Below, piece after piece: positions 30,581 through 38,492 of a stretch of DNA of 38,492 nt. A program made the position numbers and the translations under genes. This DNA is from Cruorifilaria tuberocauda (Eukaryota; Nematoda; Chromadorea; Rhabditida; Onchocercidae). Every line of letters starts with the position of its first letter. The stretch's first letter is position 1. The DNA is taken from the NCBI GenBank assembly GCA_013365365.1, contig JABVXU010000510.1:1-38492 (forward strand), in the 5' to 3' direction. The notes under the pieces were generated by a model. That model made no database searches and was not told the origin of the DNA. It saw nothing but the letters and a program-made list of their open reading frames with translations.

Positions 30581-32864
30581 GTAAATAATAAAAAATCAAA
30601 ATTTCATTTCAGATAAAATATAGCTGAATAAGCTAAATTACTCAATATTCATACAGTATTTGTGAATTACTACAATAAGCATTATTATTGCATTTTAGCA
30701 ATAATGGTAAGAGGTGGAAAATCGTTTCCACTATATGGTCAATAAGTGTTTATTCGCCTGATACTTAAATTTAAAATATGAGAGAAAATAAAAACCAAAA
30801 TGAAAACTTTTTTTTTTTAAATTTATTGTAAGATATAACGAAAAATGAAGTGTTACAAAACAGCCCACAAAACTGTCTTTGTTTAATAGGTAATCCACAA
30901 CAATAACTACTTGATCATTTTCTGTATAATTATCTTAAACTAATATTAAAATTGAAGATGGAATAAAGTATTAGGTCATCTGTCGAGTAATTCACACCAA
31001 CTCATTTTAATCATTTCATATATAATTTATAAGATCAATTTTAGATTATACATAAGAAATTGTTACGCAAACAAACATTACTGTACGAACTACAATTAAT
31101 TATGTAGTCCTTTCAAATGGAAAAATATGTTGAAACTGAAGAAATAAACATTAATAAAGAATGACCAAAGAGAAAAGAAATATAAAGAGAAAGAGAAGAT
31201 AGAAAATCTAAAAAACTATTCCATTCTCTCTTAAATTTTTATTCCACCCTTCATCAAAAAATTTTATTTCAAACATAAAAATATTTATTTATTAATATGC
31301 ATAAATTCATATCCATAGGGAATACGGATAAATGAGGAAGCAGCTGTTATATCATACAAACAGTATTGATTTATCTTTTTTATTATTTTTATTTTCTCTT
31401 TCCTTTTTGAAATCTAATAAAAAAAGAAAGAGAAAAAGCAAAAAAAAAAAATTAAACAAAATATTCTCGCTTATACCTTTCGACAAAGAGAGGGAAGAGT
31501 TATCCGTAAAATATACTTTTGAAAAAGTCTTCTTACTTTTCAATTATGATGCAACTATTGTCGAACATTATCCCTACCTTCCATCTATTATTGCTCGCTG
31601 ACTAGTTTAACACAATATATACTACAGAGGAAGAAAAAAAAAAAACTCCAGGTTGAATGATATTATCTGATGCAGCTTATCACTCATCCTTATAAATTTC
31701 TTCACCTTTCAAACTTTAGAGGAAAAGGAAATAAATTATTGATTTGCTTTCTCCTTCCTCTCGTTTCAGTCTACAGCATATCACAAAATGAAATTGTCTC
31801 CAGGAATTAAAATGACTAGAAAACTTACCATTAGAATGATATATGATATGGAAGAAAACTAAATCAAATACAAGAAAAAAAAAATCATGAAAGGGATTTT
31901 TCTCTTATGTTATATATCATTTATTTTGAATAAATAAATTTATCCTTCTATAAAATTTAATCCAAATATATGCTGAATGAATTTTAAAAAATTAACACAA
32001 AATATGAAAAAATACTGAATATGATTGAAAGGAAAAAAAAAAAACCAAATATTTAAGATGGACAAAAAAACTATTAGGAATATCGTTTTGAAAAATTTAT
32101 CGCTTGCTTTTCAACTTTCAGCTAATGCTCTATGTCGTGCGGAATTTAATGTTTTGCAACATAAATGTATGCACGCCACAATTTTCAGTGAGTCACAATT
32201 TACTAATGACTAATGAAACAATGAATCATAACCTAACTTTTAGCGAAACTTGTTGAGATATGCGCTAATAAGATATCGAATTACCAACCGCTCAATTTCT
32301 ATAACTCTAACTCGACATATTTGGAATTGCAAGCAATAAAGTACATACATACATACATAAGTAAAATCAATCAGCTCTAACAGTACATCAATCCATAAAA
32401 TCCACCAATTTGAAATAGATTATTGCATTTTACAGTAAGATATGGCCTTCTTTTAGAATTTATATATGTAATTAATCAGACATGTTTTCATCTCATTTAT
32501 GTTAAAACGTCTTTTTTGTTATTCATAAACACTATTTCATTCTTTGCTCGCTCACACAAAAGCATTATGCATTCTTCCATATAATTTTATCCTTTTCTAT
32601 TGTTTACAGCAGTATCACTCACTTTTCATTAAAAAAAATTAACCGTTACTATTTGTTTTTTTATTCATAAAATATTATTATTGTTCTTATTACTATTTAC
32701 ATATTATTACTATTTACATTCTATCACATTCCTTTTATTGATGAAAAGTTCTTCTTTAGTCATAGAACTTATTTATTCAATAATTACGATATCAGTATAA
32801 CTAATTTTTCTCAAAATTTCCAATCTGAAGTTGTTAAATTTTAAAGGAAAAAAAAGAAACTTAC

Positions 32865-32883
32865 TTTTAATAACAATGGCAGA
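32865..32883 (-). other. Possible 19-nt non-coding 5' exon of MRCK
   Basis: On the minus strand TTTCTTTCTTCCAG immediately precedes a 19-base segment that is followed by GTAAGTTTC. Both splice sites are near-consensus and lie 2.3 kb upstream of the MRCK acceptor. It may be a micro-exon of the 5' untranslated region or chance. Confidence 0.3.
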
Positions 32884-35235
32884 CTGGAAGAAAGAAAACT
32901 ATGAAAGAATATAGATCGAATAATGTTGACGTGGTTATGGATTAAGCAGAGAAGAATGAACGAAAGTAAAAGCTATTACAGTGCTCTGGAAAGGATGAAA
33001 TAGCTTTTTAAATCGAGTTGTATGTTCGAAGATATGCCGTTGTTCCAACAAACTTCCTCCACAAAAAATACACACACATACACACCCGAAAAGTGTTAAC
33101 CTGAAAAGAAAAATGAAATTTGTTAAATAAAATAATATTACCAGAAAGGAGATACGAATTGACAACGTTACGTGGGAATAATATCAACAATATACATCTA
33201 ATTGGAAAACTGAAGGTTTTTTTGTATATCTCATATATCGAATACAATCGAATACCATAAAAGTATGTCAACCGTTACATTAATCTATTCTATAATTCAG
33301 AAGCGGATTCATGTAATCAGTCACTTAAATCTAATTTATATATTTTAATTTTTTTTAAGTACGTTCATGCAACACGATCATCTAAGGTAATTCCTTGTAT
33401 CTCAGTCATTTCTAAAATTTCAGACTGAAAATAAAACGAATTCCTTTCCTCGACCTTCTTCTTCTTCACAAATTAAAAGAGAAAAAAAAAAAAGTGGAAA
33501 TAGTTACAAAGATCCAGTTGTGATATTTCAACGAGCAAAGAAATGAGGCGTTGTATTCGAGTATTGTTACAATCACCACTAGAGGTATAAAAACAATATG
33601 TCTAAAGGTAGTAATGGTGTGCTATGATTTTATACCAAACATCTCTAACAGTCAATCAAGTGATAACTCATACATAATGTATGAGTTTCCAAATTTTTCG
33701 TAAATTTAAAACATAAGTGAAATAAAAAACAATACTATGATATAATGAGGCAAATTTAAACAATTCACAATAAAACAAAAACATAGAATATTTGAATAAA
33801 ATATAAACAACTTTTGTGCAAGTGCCCCTGTACCATAAAGATGATAACTGTTATGGTGACAGAAATTAAAATAAATTAGCCTCATGAAGATCCAGTGATT
33901 TTATCCCGAATATAAGGGAACATCTATTCCGATATAATTTGTTTAATTAATGCAACAGAGAAGGTATGATGATTTATTCACTTTGCCATAAATTCATCCT
34001 ATTATTTTCACAAAAAAGCAATACTTTTTCAAATCTCATCTCTATTTCTCTTTCTCTTCTATTACTTTCTTGCCATTTAACGTCCTCCCCTGTCCAATGA
34101 AAAGGTAAAATAGTGGTGCGATATTTACAGTAGCGTATTATATTTCCTTATTTTTGGTGAATTTGATATATCAATAGTTTCTCATACCATTATTGACAAT
34201 ATTCGTTATCATTCATCCTGAAATAAATGCAAATGAAATGTATTGTAAAAATTTTCGTTTTTTCTGAAAGATAAGAATAACAAATTTTGAAGTAAAAAAG
34301 ATTAAAAATTAGAATAATAATTATGTGAAAGAATTCATCAAATAATATGGTATTATATGTCAATCATCAAACCTATATTCCAGCAAACAAAAATCTTATT
34401 TCATAATAAACAGAGAATTTGAAAGCAACGAAAGAAGGAAACGGAAACGAGAGGAAGAGTAAGAAATAAAGCAATCAAATCATTGCTCCTAATTTAATTT
34501 TCGCAACAACAAGAACAAAAATAAGTCTTCAATCCTGATTTATTTCAGAATATATCAGTTTCATTGGCTCATGGCCCAATCAAAAATACATTCCTGATTC
34601 TCAACTTTTATATATAATTCATTCAACATTCTCCATATCAATCAATTCGTCCATTTTTTGAGAGCACTTTTCCTAATTAACGTAAAACCAAACATCCAAT
34701 TTCTAATTTCCTAATGCAACGTGATTATCCCTCCGAATTTTCTCCAAAGTATACTCTTGGGATCATATACTGATGTCAGTCACAGAATTTCGGTTACTTT
34801 TCGGAATTAAACACAATCAGGATAAACAGGAAATAAGTTTTACCACTATGATAGCAATGCAAATGTTAGTGAATAAAAAAAAAGTGAAAAAAAAATTAAA
34901 ACATACAAACTTCTTTATATTTATAACTCAATGCGATTTTTCCATAATAGTTAGCAACAGATATTATCGTAGAGAAAGCTATAGCTAACTTTTTTTTAAG
35001 CTATTTTACTTAAAACAAATGTAATAGTGTTTCTTTACGGTAAATTATAACTAATAAATTAATTAACTATAATTAATTGAAATTAATTAATTACTACAGA
35101 AGGAACAAAAGAGCCTTACTGTAAGCATCAACAAACTTACGCTAATAACGAAATTTTTAATTAAAGCTTAAATAACCTGCAAAAATAATCTCGAAAATCC
35201 CCCTGCAACAGGCCACCATTTCTAGCGAAATCGAA

Positions 35236-35260
35236 ATACGGCCCAGCCGTAGGGCCGTAT
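35236..35260. other. GC-rich perfect hairpin with an alternative stem
   Basis: ATACGGCCC (35236-35244) and GGGCCGTAT (35252-35260) are perfect inverted repeats with a 7-base loop. The left arm also pairs with the inner GCCGTA (35246-35251) to form a shorter TACGGC-CCA-GCCGTA hairpin. The GC-rich patch (about 35195-35265) contrasts sharply with its AT-rich surroundings. Confidence 0.75.
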
Positions 35261-37064
35261 AATCCTCAAGCACAAGTTTATAGAAAAGTTCAAAGTGCAA
35301 AAAGGCAAATTGTAAAAAGGTAAATTAGTGTAATTGTTTATAAACGATATTTTCATTCCTCTGAAATCTTTTCACCGAGAAATCGCGGGCTATCTCAATA
35401 TTGGTATTTGTCGTATTTTTCATTCTAAAAATTCAGTACGAAGACCGGTTTTTCAATTTAGTTTATAATCCATTATAGATCGCAAGCATGATGAGTCTAA
35501 TATAATAATACTAATTAAACCTAGGGATAATAATTGGGGATAAGCTTTTTAATACAATAATGTTATATATAAGCCTAGCGTTAGATTACATTTAGTCAAT
35601 TTTCGTTGCATTTAAGCCTAAGCACAGCATATAGCATTCGTTCTTCTTTTGATTTCTTTCCCTTTTTTCCCCAGCAAAAAGGAAAACAAAATAAATATTA
35701 ACAGGAATTTCTAGCTGCAAATAAATTTTAATTTTAATTTAATTTAAAATTTTAATTTTACTTTTTAATAAAACACGAGCTAAAATTTTAGAATTAAAAT
35801 TAAATTCAAATTTTATCTTCAATTCGATTGCAATTTATTTTCAATATTTCACTATGTCAATTTCAATTTTTCTTTTACTTTTTTCAATAATAATAACGAT
35901 AACGATAATAATTTTAAATGAAAATTTTTTCAAATTTTATTTTTAAATTTTCATTGAAACAAATGAAATAGTAAAATATACATAGTAATTAATACTTGTT
36001 GATATATATATATATATTTCGAACTATTTATTCGAACTAACTTTTCTTTTGGTTATAATAAAATGTGCTATATAACATAACGGTGCCTATTAATACAATT
36101 TTTTGAAGGCCGAACGTAATTTTTACTACTTTGTACCACACACATTCATATACAGATACATCATTCTTCCAACAACGATTACATTGCCGAAAATTTTTAT
36201 TGCCTGTAACTTTTACAGTTAAAAATTCCTTTTTTTTTTTCTTTTAAACCATTCCTTTTCTTAGTTCAAAAAAAAAAGAGAGATTTCAATTAATGTTTTC
36301 TTTGATTTGTTTCGAAAAAAAAAAAAACTATACTTATATTTTGTAAAATTCAAAAAAAAAAAAAAGATTTTAAAAATACAGTAAAATAAAAAATTTGTTT
36401 TAAATAAAATTTTTAAAATTACTTACATCTTGTTGGAAATAAAATTTCTCATTCTTCTCTATACTGTGCCAAATTTGATTAAATCTTTTTTGTATACCGG
36501 ATAATTTGATTAAATCGATTTAATGAACAAATTTTAATTTTCAAAAAGCTGATTTCCTAATTCACATTTTTGCCTTATCATTAAGAACACTATTTGCTAT
36601 TAATTTTTTTTTTTTGAATTATTATAAGATTGATCTTAATTTCAGTAGAATTAATATGTATTAAAAAGACAAGGTATAAAATAACTTAAGGAACAGATAT
36701 ACGAGGTTGAAGTTTTATACCTCAAAGTAAAAAGTTTAAAAATAGTGTGTTCTCTTAAATGAGATCAAAAAAAAAAGTTTGATGATTAACTTTCTATATT
36801 AAAACTATTCATTCATTTTAAATTAAGACATAAAAAAGGATTGGAAGAAAAGAAAGACAAAGAGAATAAATAATTAAATAATGAATAGTTCTAGTGATAA
36901 GCTGATAATGGTTAACTTTAATTAAAAGCATACATAAGAGTCCGAAACTCAATGAGATATTTTTTTATGAAAAAAAGTAAAAGTTTAACGACTAACTCTC
37001 TCTATTCAATATGAATATAAAATATGGATAATTTTCAAAACTAAAAACTTCGAATGATAAATAT

Positions 37065-37560
37065 GAATAGAATTGGAATAGGATAGAATTAGAATAGGAT
37101 AGAATTGGAATAGGATAGAATTGGAATAGGATATAATTGGAACAGGATAGAATTAGAATAGGATAGAATTGGAATGGGATAGAATTGGAATATGATAGAA
37201 CTGGAATGGGATAGAATTGGAATGGGATAGAATTGGAATAGGATAGAATTGGAATGGGATAGAATTGGAATGGGATAGAATTGGAATGGGATAGAATTGG
37301 AATGGGATAGAATTGGAATAGGATAGAATTGGAATAGGATATAATTGGAACAGGATAGAATTAGAATAGGATAGAATTGGAATAAAACGGAATTGGAATA
37401 AAATAGAATTGAAATAAAATAGAATTGAAATAAAATAGAATTGAAATAAAATAGAATTGAAATAAAATAGAATTGGAATGAAATAGAATTAGAATAAAGT
37501 ATAATTGGAATAAAGTATAATTGGAATAGGATAGAATTAGAATAGAATTAGCATAAAATA
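37065..37560. repeat. 16-bp minisatellite (GATAGAATTGGAATAG and variants), about 31 units
   Basis: Near-perfect 16-bp units run for about 490 bases. The first two thirds use the GGATAG form and the last third an AAATAG form (GAATTGAAATAAAATA). A block containing the variants ATATAATTGGAACAG and GAATTAGAATAG recurs 208 bases (13 units) later, at about 37129 and 37337, showing a higher-order duplication. Confidence 0.95.
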
Positions 37561-37677
37561 GAATAAAGATGAATGATAATAGGATGAAAGGGAATGGTAA
37601 AATGAAGGAAGCATTGATGATCGACTAAAAGAAATGGGTGGATATATGGAAAAATGCTAATGCTTGAAGTGGTATAC

Positions 37678-37714
<37 letters not shown>

Positions 37715-37760
37715 CTTCTCTCCCTCTCTCTTTCCTTCCTCTACCTTTCTTCTCTTTTTT
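37678..37760. repeat. (CT)n pyrimidine tract
   Basis: Pure TC dinucleotides for about 30 bases (37681-37710), continuing as a C/T-only tract to about 37767. The minus-strand open frame here encodes Arg/Glu dipeptides only because of the repeat. Confidence 0.95.
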
Positions 37761-37844
37761 TTTCCCTTTTTTTTCGTGAAAAAAATAGTTTAATAGCAGC
37801 TTATCATACATTTAAAATTAGTACTTACCAAAACTACTACTAAC

Positions 37845-38000
37845 AATTATAAGGGTCGTTGTTGTTATTGTTGTCGTTGTTGCTATTGTTAGTTGTTATT
37901 GTTGTGGCAACAATAGTAATAATAGCCGTAATAGTAGCAATACTGAAAATAGCAATAGGAATAGCAGCAAGAGCAGAAATAGTAGTAACAGTTGTAGGGA
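37845..38000. repeat. GTT/GTA/ATA trinucleotide-rich block with inverted arms
   Basis: The left half is TTGTTGTTATTGTTGTCG-like and the right half AGCAATAGGAATAGCAGCAA-like. The arms CTATTGTT and AACAATAG flank a short centre near 37882-37916, so a hairpin can form. Confidence 0.8.
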
Positions 38001-38066
38001 TTTTATCGTATTAGCAAACTAGCATCAATCAGCAAATTTAAATTGATCGAAATTGTACTGACATAA

Positions 38067-38101
<35 letters not shown>

Positions 38102-38112
38102 CAGAGAGAGGG
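38067..38112. repeat. (GA)n purine tract
   Basis: AG dinucleotides with rare interruptions for about 45 bases, complementary in sense to the CT tracts on either side (37678-37760 and 38169-38230). Confidence 0.95.
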
Positions 38113-38168
38113 AACTGTGGTTCATGTTGATGATTTTCAATTTGTTAAATATCTCACCCTTATCTTCT

Positions 38169-38230
38169 TCTCTCTGCTTCTCTCTCTCTCTCTCTCCCTC
38201 TCTCCCTCTTTCTCTCTCTCCTCTCTTCTT
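38169..38230. repeat. (CT)n pyrimidine tract, second copy
   Basis: A C/T-only tract, mostly CT dinucleotides with CCC interruptions, about 60 bases long. The plus-strand open frame of Ser/Leu over it is a repeat artefact. Confidence 0.95.
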
Positions 38231-38385
38231 ACTTTCTATTTATTTGAAGGAAAAGCATTTAAATAGAGTCATCTTTATTTGTAAACTTTTTGCTTTAATG
38301 ATATTTCCTATCAATTATCAATTAAATCGTAGCCATATAGTTTTAGTAGTTTAAGAAGTAGAACGAAAGGAATAATGAAAAGTTG

Positions 38386-38492
38386 CTACGAATTATCACT
38401 ATCATCTATGATTATTATTACTACGAATTATCACTATCATCTATGATTATTATTATTACGAATTATCACTATCATCTGATTATTATTACTAC
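38386..38492. repeat. 35-bp tandem repeat, three copies, runs off the right edge
   Basis: CTACGAATTATCACTATCAT followed by CTATGATTATTATTA starts at 38386, 38421 and 38456. The third copy has a small deletion (CTGATT for CTATGATT) and the array may continue beyond the window. Confidence 0.93.

Larger units (their letters stand above)
30581..37060. other. Gene-poor region upstream of MRCK
   Basis: About 6.5 kb of AT-rich sequence presumably including the MRCK promoter and any 5' non-coding exons. It contains strong isolated minus-strand acceptors (near 32884 and 33101), an imperfect purine/pyrimidine hairpin near 31391-31440, and the GC-rich hairpin at 35236-35260. Open frames here are poly-Lys/Phe low complexity. 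No coding exon can be supported. Confidence 0.5.

Noticed and set aside
31332..31601. 89-residue plus-strand open frame with Lys- and Phe-rich tracts
   Set aside because: Produced by the polypyrimidine/polypurine hairpin; the opposite strand is equally open, there is no splice or start context and composition is low complexity.
32935..33271. Minus-strand Phe/Cys-rich open frames
   Set aside because: AT- and TG-repeat-driven translations with stop-free length expected by chance; no coding signature.
33543..33584. Short open frame MRRCIRVLLQSPLE followed by GTATAA
   Set aside because: No phase-compatible downstream exon could be found.
38124..38354. Ser/Leu-rich open frame on the plus strand, and the Arg/Glu-rich one on the minus strand at 37548-37811
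   Set aside because: Both are translations of CT/GA microsatellites.

Overview
The window looks like nuclear DNA from a nematode, most likely an AT-rich parasitic lineage such as the spirurid/filarial group. The evidence is: very high A+T in spacers and introns; many small exons with TTTTCAG/TTTTAG acceptors; strong TTTCAG acceptors a few bases upstream of start codons, as expected for spliced-leader addition; and a complete animal MRCK kinase gene. The species cannot be named from the sequence alone.

Layout. (1) 220-1251, plus strand: the last four exons of a papain-family (C1A, cathepsin L-like) cysteine protease; its 5' part lies off the left edge. (2) 1688-5691, plus: an unrecognised small multi-exon gene inferred from phase-matched exons, with a repeat-filled first intron. 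(3) 6862-8203, plus: an unrecognised two-exon gene of 110 residues with a probable trans-splice acceptor. (4) 8204-11532: a convergent, A-rich spacer without a supported gene. (5) 11533-30536, minus: one gene of 40 coding exons, reconstructed exon by exon with all phases matching (5415 nt, 1804 residues). It encodes MRCK, the Cdc42-binding myotonic-dystrophy-related kinase, with its full domain order: AGC kinase, coiled coil, C1, PH, CNH, CRIB, tail. (6) 17317-18858, plus: a complete four-exon gene for a 214-residue multi-pass membrane protein, lying antisense inside the MRCK intron that splits the CNH domain. (7) 30579-38492: upstream of MRCK, gene-poor, with candidate 5' untranslated splice sites, an unusual GC-rich bistable hairpin, a 16-bp minisatellite with a 208-bp higher-order repeat, long CT/GA tracts and a 35-bp tandem repeat running off the right edge.

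Functionally the genes are unrelated neighbours rather than a pathway. MRCK acts downstream of Cdc42 on non-muscle myosin and the cortex, and the protease is a secreted or lysosomal-type enzyme. The three other genes have no family I can recognise. The points of most interest are the nested membrane-protein gene, the two uncharacterised small genes, a likely GC-AG intron in MRCK, and duplicated 3' splice acceptors in two adjacent genes.
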